Below, piece by piece: positions 8,742 to 17,770 of a stretch of DNA of 64,000 nucleotides. The DNA lies in assembly GCF_007000325.2 (NCBI RefSeq), contig NZ_CP117267.1, positions 62,001-126,000 of the forward strand, written 5' to 3'. Every line of letters begins with the position of its first letter. The first letter of the stretch is position 1. The position numbers and the translations under genes were made by a program. The notes under the pieces are model-generated. The model did not search any database, had not been told where the DNA came from, and saw nothing but the letters and a program-made list of their open reading frames with translations. The stretch comes from Rhizobium rhododendri (GTDB lineage: Bacteria > Pseudomonadota > Alphaproteobacteria > Rhizobiales > Rhizobiaceae).

Positions 8742-9401
8742 TCAGGCGCCGTAGCCGACAGTTTCGATGATTGCCTGGCGGAGGTCATCCATACCTTCGT
8801 TCTCTTCGGAAGAGGTCGGTATGATGCCGGGGAAGCAGGCCGGGCGCTTGCGGGTCATCTCGGCTGCCTCGGCAACAACCCTCGGCACGCCGGCGTCCTT
8901 GATCTTGTCCGTCTTAGTGAGAACGATCTGGTAGGAAACGGCAGCCTTGTCGAGCAGGGCCATGACGTCTTCGTCGTTCTTCTTGATGCCATGGCGGGAA
9001 TCGATCAGCACGTAGACGCGCTTCAGCGTCGCCCGGCCGCGCAGGTAGTCGAATACCAGCCTTGTCCAGGCATCGACATTGTCCTTCGGCGCCTTCGCAT
9101 AGCCGTAGCCAGGCATGTCCACCAGCGCCATCGGCGGCAGGTCGCCGGCTTCCCCGGAATAGCCGTCGGGCACGAAATAGTTGAGTTCCTGTGTCCGGCC
9201 CGGCGTGTTTGATGTCCGGGCAAGCCCATGGTGGCCGACGAGCGCATTGATCAGCGACGACTTGCCGACATTCGAGCGTCCCGCAAAGGCAATCTCCGGC
9301 GGGCCTTCCGGCGGCAGGAACTTCATCGAGGGCACGCCACGAATGAAAATCCAGGGGCGGCCGAACAACGGCTTTTCGGTGGGTACGGGTGCTTCGGCCA
9401 T
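8742..9401 (-). CDS. engB: Ribosome biogenesis GTP-binding protein EngB (YihA/YsxC)
   Basis: EngB is an essential TRAFAC-class GTPase needed for large ribosomal subunit assembly. The 219-residue protein shows G1 GRSNVGKS (residues 41-48), the switch region SNTPGRTQ, G3 DMPGYGYAK and G4 TKTDK, in family order and spacing. It follows yidC on the same strand, but a strong hairpin at 9498-9525 separates them. The arrangement yidC-engB-(argB) is usual in Rhizobiales; here the sigma-factor and fasciclin genes sit between engB and argB. Confidence 0.95.
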   Translation of the reverse strand: MAEAPVPTEKPLFGRPWIFIRGVPSMKFLPPEGPPEIAFAGRSNVGKSSLINALVGHHGLARTSNTPGRTQELNYFVPDGYSGEAGDLPPMALVDMPGYGYAKAPKDNVDAWTRLVFDYLRGRATLKRVYVLIDSRHGIKKNDEDVMALLDKAAVSYQIVLTKTDKIKDAGVPRVVAEAAEMTRKRPACFPGIIPTSSEENEGMDDLRQAIIETVGYGA

Positions 9402-9497
9402 GGCTCGCGATCGTTTGTTGATGGTTTGGCTTCACGGTTTTGGCAGCCGATGTCAAGACTTGCCGCTCTTGGGACAAAGGCCCCCCGCGTTGAAAAA

Positions 9498-9525
9498 GAA
9501 AACCCCGGACTAAGCCGGGGTTTTC
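9498..9525 (-). terminator. Rho-independent terminator after yidC
   Basis: GAAAACCCCGG and CCGGGGTTTTC form an 11-pair perfect stem with the loop ACTAA. On the minus strand it is followed by a T-rich tract (TTTTCTTTTTC), five bases after the yidC stop. Confidence 0.85.
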
Positions 9526-9529
9526 AAGG

Positions 9530-11341
9530 CTATTTCGTTTCCGCCGGTTTCTTCCGCTTGAACAACCCGCGCATATTGTCGAACAGCTCGACCTTGGCAC
9601 CGTGGCGCCGCATGATGATCGCCTGCTGAATCACGGACAGCGTGTTGTTCCAGGCCCAGTAGATAACCAGGCCGGCCGGGAAGCTCGACAGCATGAACAT
9701 GAATACCAGCGGCATCCAGTTGAAGATCATTGCCTGCGTCGGATCGGGCGGCGTCGGGTTCATGCGCATCTGCAGGAACATGGTCACGCCCATGATCATC
9801 GGCCAGACGCCAAGATGCAGGATGGTCGGGGCCTCGAACGGCAGCAGGCCGAACAGGTTGACGATAGACGTCGGGTCGGGCGCCGACAGGTCGCGAATCC
9901 AGCCGAAGAACGGTGCATGCCGCATCTCGATGGTGATGTAGATGACCTTGTAGAGCGAGAAGAAGATCGGGATCTGCAGGGCGATCGGCCAGCAGCCGGC
10001 GACCGGGTTGATCTTCTCTTCCTTGTAGAGCTTCATCGTGGCCTGCTGCAGGCCCATCTTGTCGTCGCCGAACTTTTCCTTCAGCTCAGCCATGCGTGGC
10101 TGCATCTTCTTCATGTTGGCCATCGACGCGTATTGCTTGCTGGCCAGCGGGAAGAACAGGAGCTTGACGACGATGGTCGTGCAGAGGATGGCGACGCCGA
10201 AGTTGCCGAAGTAGCGGAAGAAGAAGTCCATCAGCTTGAACATCGGCTTGGTCAGGAAGTAGAACCAGCCCCAGTCGATCAGGCGGTCGAAGCGCGGGAT
10301 CGAGTAGCTTTCCTCGTAGCGGTCGATGACAGGCACTTCCTTGGCGCCGGCAAAGACGAGGTTCTTGAGGTCGACGGACTGTCCGGCAGCGATGCTGATG
10401 GCATCCTGCTTGTAGTCAGCCTGGTAGCGGGGCTGGCCATCGGTAAAATGCGAGAAGCGGGCATCGTAGGGGGTCGTCTGCGGCGGCACGATGGTGGCTG
10501 CCCAGTACTTGTCGGTAAAGCCGAGCCAGCCGGTGGTTGCCTTTGCCGGGGTTGTCGGTTCCTTGTCGACAGCCGTGTACTTGGTTTCCAGCAGGCCGTC
10601 GTCGCCGATTACGCCGATGAAGCCTTCGTGCAGCACGTAGGCAGACGGCGTTGTAGGCAAGCTGTAGCGGATGACGCGACCGTAACTGGCAACCGAGACC
10701 GGCTGCTGGCTGGCATTGGTGATCTTGTCTGCAACCGTGAACATGTAGTGGTCGTCGACGGAGATCGTACGCGAGAAAGTCAGTCCCTTGTCATTGGTGT
10801 AGGTCAGCGTCACCGGCGTCTTGTCGGTGAGCTTTGCACCTTCAGGTGCCGTCCAGACGGTCGAAGGGCCAGGAACAGCGCCGGTCTTGTCGTCACCGAT
10901 GTAGCCGAGTTCGGCGAAGTAGCCGTCCTTTGTTTCGGCCGGACTGAACAGCGTGATGATCGGGCTCATGTTGTCGACCGTCTCATGGTACGACTTGAGA
11001 CGAAGGTCATCCAGGCGCCCGCCGGCCAGATTGATCGAGCCGAGAAGCGATGTGGTCTCGATGGCGACACGCGGCGTTTTTGCCAGCGCCTGCTGCAGCG
11101 TCATGGTGCCGATGGCGGCCTGGCCGGAAACGGGGGCGCCAGCGGTGGTGTTGGTGCCGGGGGTCGGTGCCGCTGCGGTGCCGTTCGGCTGAACCTGCTG
11201 CGTCGTCTGCTGCTGCGCCTTGAGGGCCGCATCGGCCTTGCGCTGCGCTTCGATGCGCGGGTTCATATAGAAGAACTGCCACCCGAGGACGATCACCACC
11301 GACAGGGCGATCGCGATGAAGTAATTGCGGTTCTTTTCCAT
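9530..11341 (-). CDS. yidC: Membrane protein insertase YidC
   Basis: YidC inserts proteins into the inner membrane alone or with SecYEG. The 603-residue protein has an N-terminal membrane segment (YFIAIALSVVIVLGWQFFY), a large periplasmic beta domain to about residue 360, and the conserved Oxa1-type C-terminal domain (ILCTTIVVKLLFFPLASKQY and PVAGCWPIALQIPIFFSLYK), ending in a basic tail. A Gln/Ala/Pro/Thr-rich linker follows the first segment. The start may be 11344 (MMEKN) or 11341; AGGA is better spaced for 11341. The rnpA stop overlaps this start region, so rpmH-rnpA-yidC form one operon. Confidence 0.96.
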   Translation of the reverse strand: MEKNRNYFIAIALSVVIVLGWQFFYMNPRIEAQRKADAALKAQQQTTQQVQPNGTAAAPTPGTNTTAGAPVSGQAAIGTMTLQQALAKTPRVAIETTSLLGSINLAGGRLDDLRLKSYHETVDNMSPIITLFSPAETKDGYFAELGYIGDDKTGAVPGPSTVWTAPEGAKLTDKTPVTLTYTNDKGLTFSRTISVDDHYMFTVADKITNASQQPVSVASYGRVIRYSLPTTPSAYVLHEGFIGVIGDDGLLETKYTAVDKEPTTPAKATTGWLGFTDKYWAATIVPPQTTPYDARFSHFTDGQPRYQADYKQDAISIAAGQSVDLKNLVFAGAKEVPVIDRYEESYSIPRFDRLIDWGWFYFLTKPMFKLMDFFFRYFGNFGVAILCTTIVVKLLFFPLASKQYASMANMKKMQPRMAELKEKFGDDKMGLQQATMKLYKEEKINPVAGCWPIALQIPIFFSLYKVIYITIEMRHAPFFGWIRDLSAPDPTSIVNLFGLLPFEAPTILHLGVWPMIMGVTMFLQMRMNPTPPDPTQAMIFNWMPLVFMFMLSSFPAGLVIYWAWNNTLSVIQQAIIMRRHGAKVELFDNMRGLFKRKKPAETK

Positions 11342-11733
11342 CATTCTTTCCTGGAGCGGTCCGGTTGCGACCGGCGGTGTTTCGGCATGGCTTCAAAGCG
11401 GGCTGACAACTCCCGGGCCAGCGCTTCGAAGGGCGCAGTCAATACATCGCGGCGCGCGACAACCACATAGTCGTGTCCCGGCTGCATTGCAAACCCGGCC
11501 TTCAGCCGTACCGCTTCTTTCAGGCGGCGGCGCATGCGGTTGCGCTCGACGGCATTGCCATGTTTTTTGGTGACAGTGAAACCGACGCGTGGCGGCTCAT
11601 CAGGCAGGGCGCGATCGAGCGCCTCGACCAGAAAGAAATTGCCCCGTCGTTTCTCTCCCACGCGCACGGCAAGAAACTGCGGCCGGCTTTTCAGCCGCCC
11701 GACAGTTTTGGTATTGGGTCGTTTATTCGTCAT
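11341..11733 (-). CDS. rnpA: Ribonuclease P protein component
   Basis: RnpA is the small basic protein that helps the RNase P RNA cleave tRNA 5' leaders. The 130-residue protein carries the RNR signature [15 protein letters not shown] in mid-sequence, and the flanking GFTVTKKHG and [12 protein letters not shown] blocks. It lies 33 bases after rpmH and its stop overlaps the first possible yidC start (ATGATG). The basic N-terminus [17 protein letters not shown] is plausible; an internal start is possible but not better supported. Confidence 0.93.
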   Translation of the reverse strand: MTNKRPNTKTVGRLKSRPQFLAVRVGEKRRGNFFLVEALDRALPDEPPRVGFTVTKKHGNAVERNRMRRRLKEAVRLKAGFAMQPGHDYVVVARRDVLTAPFEALARELSARFEAMPKHRRSQPDRSRKE

Positions 11734-11766
11734 TCGCCCGCCATCGCGACAGGGCCTATTCGGCGA

Positions 11767-11901
11767 TTAAGCCGAAAGACGCTTGCGACCGCGGCCACGC
11801 CGGGCGATGATGACCTTGCGGCCGCCCTTTGTTGCCATACGAGCACGAAAACCGTGGCGACGAGCGCGAACGAGCTTCGATGGTTGGTAGGTACGCTTCA
11901 T
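11767..11901 (-). CDS. rpmH: 50S ribosomal protein L34
   Basis: A 44-codon gene read on the minus strand from ATG 11901 to TAA 11767. The product begins [18 protein letters not shown] and ends with the expected very basic RRGRKRLSA tail; the length and almost every position match bacterial L34. It is the first gene of the rpmH-rnpA-yidC operon. The start is preceded by an A-rich stretch rather than a strong SD. Confidence 0.97.
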   Translation of the reverse strand: MKRTYQPSKLVRARRHGFRARMATKGGRKVIIARRGRGRKRLSA

Positions 11902-12346
11902 TTATTTTAACACCGCGGAGTGCGGCCCTTCTTGGGTTTGCATAGTGCAAGGAGCGTTGTTGGACGCACGGAAGTAGCCCGCTAGGCAGGCTCCGAAACC
12001 GGACGTGCGGCGGCTTATAGGGATGAAGGCCGGAAAAGTCAATTATCGGGCCCGGGATTCACAGTTTGCAGCAACGCATGCCGCCAGTGTCGATTTCGCG
12101 CGCACTCCATACTTTGGAGGCGCCCCGGATTTTCCGCCAATGCTGCGCACGCGAAGAGCTGATATAATCCGTTCGGCGTGAAGCTGATGTATAATGTCTT
12201 AACTTACCAATTGGCGCCAATAGAGGCAAGTTTATCTCGTATTTTATATTTCAATATAGGAAAGGCTACCTTAACGATTGGCCTCGATAATACAAAATGA
12301 ATGGGCTCTCCTGTTTTGAAGCCCATATATTTTGGGGGGTATTTAG
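11902..12346. other. Intergenic region between rpmH and the chemoreceptor gene
   Basis: 445 bases without a convincing gene. It must contain the rpmH promoter (minus strand) and the chemoreceptor promoter. It becomes AT-rich toward the right and holds a perfect palindrome TTGGCGCCAA (12210-12219) and a hairpin ATGGGCT/AGCCCAT (12301-12307/12320-12326) just before the chemoreceptor SD. I recognise no RNA gene in it. Confidence 0.6.
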
Positions 12347-14359
12347 TTGAAAATCCGTGGCAAGATCAATTTGCTCGTTGCTGTCATGGCAGGCGCAGCA
12401 ATGCTTATAGGCGCGACCGCGCTGTTTGCCATAAACCAGTATGACAGCCAACTGAGGATATATGAACGCGCTTCGACCCGCGCTTATCTCGGTGAGCGCC
12501 TCAACCGTTATGTCACGGCGGTCGTCATGGAAAGTCGAGGCATCTACGGCGCCCCCGATATCAAATCCGCCAAGGGCTTTGCCGACGGACTAACTGCCGA
12601 TCTCGTCGAAATCGACAAGATCATCGCCAAGTGGGCGCCGCTGGTGCCGGAAGGCCAGAAGGCCGATTTCGCTAAGCTGCTCGATAAGTCCAAGGAGTTC
12701 AACGGGTTCCGTAGCGAGACCGTGCGGTTGCTTTTGGCGGAGGGGCCGCCTGCAGCCAACAAGCAAGGCAATAACGAAGACAATCGCGCCAATCGCAAAG
12801 CTTTTCAGGCCGACATCGACGCCGTCGTGAAGGCCGACACGCAGGAACTGACCGCTGTCCGTGCCGACATCGATTCGTTTGGCGACATGATTTTCTGGGT
12901 GGTGCTCGCAGCCACCGGCCTTGGTATCGTCAGCGGCATTGGCTTTGGCCTCTATATCGGCACAAACCATCTGACGCGCCCGATCAACAAGGTCACCGAT
13001 ACCATCAAGCAGGTGGCAGGTGGCGATTTCAACGTCGACGTTCCCTATGTCGGTCGCGGCGATGAGATCGGCGACATGGCAGCGGCCGTCGAGGTGTTCA
13101 AGCAGAGCGGCCTTGCGGTCCAGCGCATGCATTCCGACGAGGCAGTGCTGCGCGCCAAGAGCGACGATCTGCAGTCGGGCATGTCGCATGTGGTGGCCTC
13201 GGCTGCTGCGGGGGATTTCAGCCGCCGGATCGAAAAGACCTACAACGACGAAAATCTCGATCGCTTCGCACGCAACGTCAACGAGCTTGTCGCTAGCGTC
13301 GATGCGGGGATCACGGAGACCCGACGCGTCATCGCCGAACTCGCTGCCGGCGACCTGACGCAGACCATGCGCGGCACCTATCAGGGTGCATTTGCCGAAC
13401 TCCAGCAAAACGTCAACGCGACCCTGTCGACACTGCAGGACACCATGCGCGAGGTTCGCGACACGACGAGTTCGATCCATGGCAATGCCAACGAACTGCG
13501 CGTTGCCGGCGACGATCTTGCCAAGCGCACCGAGCAGCAGGCTGCAGCCCTCGAGGAAACTTCGGCGGCGCTCGACGAGATCACTGCCGTGGTGCAGAAC
13601 TCGACCACCCGCGCCCAGGAGGCCAGCATCATGGCCACCGAGGCCAAGGACAACACTGCGAGATCCGGCATTGTCGTGCGCAATGCAGTCGATGCGATGG
13701 GCCGCATCGAGCAGGCATCGCGCGAAATCAGCCAGATCATCAATGTCATCGATGAGATTGCCTTCCAGACCAACCTGCTGGCGCTCAATGCAGGGGTGGA
13801 AGCTGCCCGGGCAGGCGAGGCTGGCAAAGGCTTTGCCGTCGTCGCCCAGGAGGTGCGCGAACTGGCCCAGCGCTCCGCAAAGGCAGCCAAGGACATCAAG
13901 GGGTTGATCACCAAATCGGGCAGCGAGGTGCAGGCCGGCGTCAAGTTGGTGCAGGAAACCGGTGAAGCACTCGGCGACATCGAAACCCGCGTGCTGGCGA
14001 TCAACGACCATATCCATTCGATCGCCACCTCGGCGCGTGAACAGGCAACCGGTCTTGCCGAGGTCAACACCGCCGTCAACCAGATGGACCAGGTGACGCA
14101 GCAGAATGCCGCCATGGTCGAGGAAACGTCGGCGGCAACCCACAAGCTCACCGCCGAAGCCGACAGCCTCGTGCGGCTCGTTGCTGGCTTCAAGGTCACC
14201 GGCGCTCGCAATATCGCTCCGGCCGTTGCGCGTCTGGACACGCGCCGCCCGGCAGCCGCTCCGCCTCGCCAGATGGCTGTATCAGGTTCCCGCATGATGT
14301 CCGGAGGACGCGGCGGTGCGGCGGCCCAGCCCGCTTCTCAGGAATGGGAAGAATTCTGA
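12347..14359 (+). CDS. Methyl-accepting chemotaxis protein
   Basis: A 670-residue transmembrane chemoreceptor. Membrane segments lie near residues 8-30 and 181-206, enclosing a helical periplasmic sensor of about 150 residues. Two HAMP-like segments follow (about 207-260 and 285-345), then a long signalling coiled coil whose hairpin tip reads DEIAFQTNLLALNAGVEAAR. The C-terminus ends in EWEEF, resembling the pentapeptide that tethers the CheR methyltransferase. The start is TTG at 12347, seven bases after GGGGGG; no ATG fits better. A stable hairpin upstream may influence translation. The ligand is unknown. A strong terminator follows. Confidence 0.92.
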   Translation: MKIRGKINLLVAVMAGAAMLIGATALFAINQYDSQLRIYERASTRAYLGERLNRYVTAVVMESRGIYGAPDIKSAKGFADGLTADLVEIDKIIAKWAPLVPEGQKADFAKLLDKSKEFNGFRSETVRLLLAEGPPAANKQGNNEDNRANRKAFQADIDAVVKADTQELTAVRADIDSFGDMIFWVVLAATGLGIVSGIGFGLYIGTNHLTRPINKVTDTIKQVAGGDFNVDVPYVGRGDEIGDMAAAVEVFKQSGLAVQRMHSDEAVLRAKSDDLQSGMSHVVASAAAGDFSRRIEKTYNDENLDRFARNVNELVASVDAGITETRRVIAELAAGDLTQTMRGTYQGAFAELQQNVNATLSTLQDTMREVRDTTSSIHGNANELRVAGDDLAKRTEQQAAALEETSAALDEITAVVQNSTTRAQEASIMATEAKDNTARSGIVVRNAVDAMGRIEQASREISQIINVIDEIAFQTNLLALNAGVEAARAGEAGKGFAVVAQEVRELAQRSAKAAKDIKGLITKSGSEVQAGVKLVQETGEALGDIETRVLAINDHIHSIATSAREQATGLAEVNTAVNQMDQVTQQNAAMVEETSAATHKLTAEADSLVRLVAGFKVTGARNIAPAVARLDTRRPAAAPPRQMAVSGSRMMSGGRGGAAAQPASQEWEEF

Positions 14360-14385
14360 TCGCACGCAGGCTTTAACGTTCGCCC

Positions 14386-14416
14386 AGGCGCGGCACCCGG
14401 TGCCGCGCCTTTTTTC
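14386..14416 (+). terminator. Rho-independent terminator after the chemoreceptor gene
   Basis: AGGCGCGGCACC and GGTGCCGCGCCT form a perfect stem of 12 pairs around CC/CG, followed by TTTTTTC. Confidence 0.9.
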
Positions 14417-14528
14417 ATCGGTCTGCCACCTTCATAAGGACGGCCGCGTTACGATGGCGCATTGAAGACACCGGCAAAAACTCTTATCGTATTGCCTAAT
14501 TGACCAAGGCAATCTGCATTGCCGCTGA

Positions 14529-16043
14529 ATGGGATGGCCGGAAATGAAATTTCCGCTGGGTACCAAAGCCGGCATGGGTAACAGGATATGCGCGTCGCGA
14601 CCGACCGGACTTTTTGGCGGCCTGTCCGGCAAGCTCCTGTCGCTGACCGTCGTTTTCGTCATGGTCGCGGAAATCCTGATCTTCGTGCCCTCTGTCGCTT
14701 ATATGCGGCTGCGTTGGCTGCAGGACCGCCTCAACACAGCTGCGGCTGCGGCGATCGTTATCGACGGCCTGCAGCCCGTCGAGCTGCCGCGCTCGCTGCA
14801 GAAGGAAACTCTGATGGCGACCGGCACCAGGGCCATCATCTTGCGCAAGGACGGCACCTCGCGGTTGCTTGCCACCGCCGATATGCCCACATCCGTCGAC
14901 GACCAGTTCGACCTGACCGACGTTTCGCTGCCGACGGCTGTCCACGATGCGCTGAATACGCTGCTGTTCGGCGGCGAGCGGATCATGCGCGTCTACGGCC
15001 CGGTCGGGGAAACGAAAATGGGCGTCGAGGTCGTGCTCAAGGACGCCAGCCTGCGCAAGGCCATGCTGCGCTATTCGACAAACGTACTGCTTCTTTCGCT
15101 ATTGCTTTCCTTCTTCACCGCAACCCTGATTTTCTTCGCCATCAACCGGATCATGATCAAGCCGATCCGCAAGCTGACCGACAGCATGCAATCCTACTCC
15201 GACGATCCGGAGGATCCTGCGCGGGTTCTGGTGCCGGATGACGGGCGCGACGAACTCGCCGTTGCCGGCCGCCATCTGGCGACGATGCAGGCGCAGCTGC
15301 AGAAGACGCTGAAGCAGCAGAAGAACCTTGCCGCTCTCGGTCTTGCGGTGTCGAAGATCAACCACGACATGCGCAATATTCTCGCCTCCGCCCAGCTGAT
15401 GTCCGACCGGCTTGCTGACATCGACGACCCGATGGTCAAGCGTTTCGCGCCGAAGCTGTTGCGCACCATCGACCGCGCCGTCGGTTATACCAACGAGGTG
15501 CTATCCTATGGCCAGGCATCCGAATCGGCGCCACGCCGCCGTCGCCTTAAGCTCCACGATCTCACCGCCGAGGTGAGGGACATCATGGCGATCGATCCCG
15601 AAAGCGGGATCGAATTTGTCGAGGTGGTGTCCCATGAGCTCGAGGTGGATGCCGACAGCGAGCAACTCTTCCGCGTTATCCACAATCTCTGCCGCAACGC
15701 CCATCAGGCACTCATCGCCTATGGAGAGCAGCAGCCGCAGAGCGTTCGCCGCATCACTGTCGCGGCCCACCGGATCGGCAGTGTCGTCGGCATCACCATC
15801 GACGACACCGGTCCGGGTATGGCTCCGAAGGCGCGGGAAAACCTGTTCACGGCGTTCCGTGGCTCGGCGCGCTCCGGTGGCACCGGTCTCGGCCTGACCA
15901 TCGCCCGCGAGCTGGTGCTTGCCCATGGCGGCACCATCGCTCTTGTCGAAAAGCCGTCCCCTGGGACCCAGTTCCGTATAGAGATCCCGGACCGCCCGAT
16001 TTCCCTCGAGGCCTATCGCGGCCGCAGCGCCACCGAAACCTGA
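14529..16043 (+). CDS. Membrane sensor histidine kinase
   Basis: A 504-residue two-component kinase. Two membrane segments (about 33-58 and 178-203) bracket a periplasmic domain; a HAMP segment (IMIKPIRKLTDSMQ) follows. The phosphoacceptor region reads SKINHDMRNILASAQLM with His279, an unusual H-box in which the residue after His is Asp followed by MRN. The ATPase domain shows HNLCRNAHQAL (N box), DDTGPGMAP (G1) and GGTGLGLTIARELV (G2). No response-regulator gene is adjacent, so it is an orphan kinase. The start could also be 14544 or 14574; no SD is decisive. Confidence 0.88.
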   Translation: MGWPEMKFPLGTKAGMGNRICASRPTGLFGGLSGKLLSLTVVFVMVAEILIFVPSVAYMRLRWLQDRLNTAAAAAIVIDGLQPVELPRSLQKETLMATGTRAIILRKDGTSRLLATADMPTSVDDQFDLTDVSLPTAVHDALNTLLFGGERIMRVYGPVGETKMGVEVVLKDASLRKAMLRYSTNVLLLSLLLSFFTATLIFFAINRIMIKPIRKLTDSMQSYSDDPEDPARVLVPDDGRDELAVAGRHLATMQAQLQKTLKQQKNLAALGLAVSKINHDMRNILASAQLMSDRLADIDDPMVKRFAPKLLRTIDRAVGYTNEVLSYGQASESAPRRRRLKLHDLTAEVRDIMAIDPESGIEFVEVVSHELEVDADSEQLFRVIHNLCRNAHQALIAYGEQQPQSVRRITVAAHRIGSVVGITIDDTGPGMAPKARENLFTAFRGSARSGGTGLGLTIARELVLAHGGTIALVEKPSPGTQFRIEIPDRPISLEAYRGRSATET

Positions 16044-16165
16044 GGAGGCTCGGCGCTTTCCACAGTCGCCAACCGAAAAACAGCAGATTTTCAAGAAATC
16101 CGCTTGCTTTCACTCTGCGGACGTTTTAGAGGATCGCCACGCAAGCGGCTCAGCCACTTGCTTCC

Positions 16166-16242
16166 GCACCCGTAGCTCAGCTGGATAGAGCACCAGACTA
16201 CGAATCTGGGGGTCGGGCGTTCGAATCGCTCCGGGTGCGCCA
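16166..16242 (+). tRNA. tRNA-Arg (anticodon ACG), CCA encoded
   Basis: GCACCCG (16166-16172) pairs with CGGGTGC before G-CCA (16240-16242). The D arm GCTCAGCTGGATAGAGC, the anticodon loop CTACGAA with ACG, and the T arm GGGCGTTCGAATCGCTCC are all present. ACG reads CGN arginine codons after deamination of A34 to inosine. Confidence 0.97.
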
Positions 16243-16470
16243 TTTTCTCCTAATGTTTGTGTATGCAAGTGTCGTGACAGAAGCCGCGTAAGATCGATAT
16301 TTGATCGCCAGGCTCCTGAAACTCTGTCGTTTGTGTCGAACTCCTGCGCATCTCCACGCACGCGACACAGCCGAAAATGAACCGGCTCTCTCTATAGAAC
16401 CATCGCGAAAGCGAGCTCCGGTTGAGCTACTCTCAGGGCTGTAAATGCCACTGTGATCCCGGAGGACGAG

Positions 16471-16866
16471 ATGCTTTTTCGTACGCTTATGACTTCCTGC
16501 ATATTGCTTGCTCTGCCTGCACTGGCGCTCGCCGACCCCACCGGAACGTTCGACGTGACCGGAAGCGGCGATGGGAGCGCTTATTCAGGGACCGTAAAAG
16601 TCAGCCGCACCGGCGGTACCTACGATGTGCAATGGACCATTGCCGGCGAAAAATTTGTCGGAACGGGGATCGGTGCGAAGTTTACCGGCGACCGCTTTGA
16701 GATGGGGCCGGCATCGTCAGACGACACGGCAATCTCGGTCGGATACGCATCGAAGAACAATTTTGGCATCGCCATGTATTTCGAACAGCCCGACGGAACG
16801 TGGCAGGGCGTCTGGACTTATGGTGGCGCTAAAAAGGTCAATATGGAGACCTGGACACGCAGATAG
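16471..16866 (+). CDS. Small secreted protein of unknown function
   Basis: A 131-residue protein with a clear signal peptide (MLFRTLMTSCILLALPALAL, cleavage before DPTG). The mature part is a repeat-like beta sheet with YSGTVKVSRTGGTYDVQWT, a GTGIGAKFTGD turn and QGVWTYGG near the end. I do not recognise a named family. The ATG at 16471 follows GGAGGA with seven bases between; a longer frame from 16453 lacks an SD. It stands alone between tRNA-Arg and a bidirectional terminator. Confidence 0.75.
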   Translation: MLFRTLMTSCILLALPALALADPTGTFDVTGSGDGSAYSGTVKVSRTGGTYDVQWTIAGEKFVGTGIGAKFTGDRFEMGPASSDDTAISVGYASKNNFGIAMYFEQPDGTWQGVWTYGGAKKVNMETWTRR

Positions 16867-16891
16867 CGCCAACGATCGCAACGGCGACCAT

Positions 16892-16931
16892 AAAAAAACG
16901 CCCGTGCTGCGGCGGCAGAACGGGCGTTTTT
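16892..16931. terminator. Bidirectional terminator
   Basis: AAAAAACGCCCG and CGGGCGTTTTT form a long stem with an inner GCTGC/GCAG part, having A-run and T-run on both flanks. It serves the small secreted protein gene and the convergent DUF992 gene. Confidence 0.9.
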
Positions 16932-16944
16932 CGGTATTGAGGAC

Positions 16945-17463
16945 TTAGCTGGCGGATGCGAGCGTCATCGATGTGCCGGTGGCAGCGATGTTGAGGCCGA
17001 GCTGGCCGGTTACGCTGATGGTCTGGAGGTGGATTGCACCCGTTGTGCCGCCGAACAGCATGTTAGCACCGACACCGGCACCGACGGTAGCTTCAGCAGT
17101 GGCACCCTGGTAGAGGCCGGCAAGTGCGCCGTGGTGATAGCCTGCGGTCGGTGCGAAAACAGCCCAGACCAGACGGCTGCGTGTTGTGAAGCCGAGGTCG
17201 ACACCGAACTTGCGGATGGCGCCGGTGTAGTGATCGACGCGGCCGCTACCGTTTGCAGATGTGTAGGTGCAATCGACGCTCTTGGCCGAGCCGAGGACGT
17301 AGCCAACGCCGCCAGCGATATCGCAGGTCAGGTAGCCGATCTTGACGCCGTTGCTGTTGTCCTGGTCTTCGTAGTTGGTGACCATGTCGGCAGCAGACAC
17401 AGCCGGAGCAACGGCGAAGGTCAGCGATGCGGCGGCCAGCGCCATTGCAATTGTCTTTTTCAT
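16945..17463 (-). CDS. DUF992 family secreted protein
   Basis: A 172-residue protein with a signal peptide (MKKTIAMALAAASLTFAVAP, cleavage near VSA-ADM) and a DUF992 domain. Diagnostic blocks are KIGYLTCDIAGGVGYVLGS, YTGAIRKFGVDLGFTT and LAGLYQGATAEATVGAGVGA. The family is common and often multi-copy in Rhizobiales; its role is unknown. AGGAGAG sits at good spacing before the ATG. A terminator follows the stop. Confidence 0.88.
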   Translation of the reverse strand: MKKTIAMALAAASLTFAVAPAVSAADMVTNYEDQDNSNGVKIGYLTCDIAGGVGYVLGSAKSVDCTYTSANGSGRVDHYTGAIRKFGVDLGFTTRSRLVWAVFAPTAGYHHGALAGLYQGATAEATVGAGVGANMLFGGTTGAIHLQTISVTGQLGLNIAATGTSMTLASAS

Positions 17464-17770
17464 TTTTCTCTCCTGTTTATCGTCGTATCGGCGCCAAACG
17501 CCGGATAGTCTTTAATGAATATCGCGATTGCTAACGGATGAGCCGCGAGCAGGTTCCCGATCAGAACGATGAAGCCGGTGTGTTCGCCAAAAATTGATTA
17601 ACGGATCCCATGAGCCCAGGATCAGCGTTCATCCTTCATTAGGACATTTCGAAGGCGGGCGCGTTGCCGCTTCGAAATATTGCCGCCAGCAATTGTGCCA
17701 AGCAAGCGACGCCCTGGAATTTGATGTGCCGCCGGGTTTGCATCTGGCATGCGTGTGGAAAGAGCGGCCG
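17464..17770. other. Intergenic region with a 9-pair hairpin
   Basis: 307 bases with no convincing gene. ATTTCGAAG (17646-17654) and CTTCGAAAT (17670-17678) form a perfect 9-pair stem, 92 bases after the stop of the minus-strand Ser/Thr-rich gene. There is no T-run, so it may be a weak terminator or an mRNA-stabilising loop. The DUF992 promoter must lie at the left end. Confidence 0.5.

Noticed and set aside
9602..11470. 622-codon plus-strand open frame opposite yidC
   Set aside because: It is the GC-rich mirror of yidC, with Arg/Val/Asp-rich composition and no family resemblance.
12590..14143. 517-codon minus-strand frame opposite the chemoreceptor
   Set aside because: Antisense shadow with no motif; the chemoreceptor on the other strand is unambiguous.
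16243..16470. Integration site next to tRNA-Arg
   Set aside because: No integrase, no repeat of the tRNA 3' end, and normal host-like genes on both sides.
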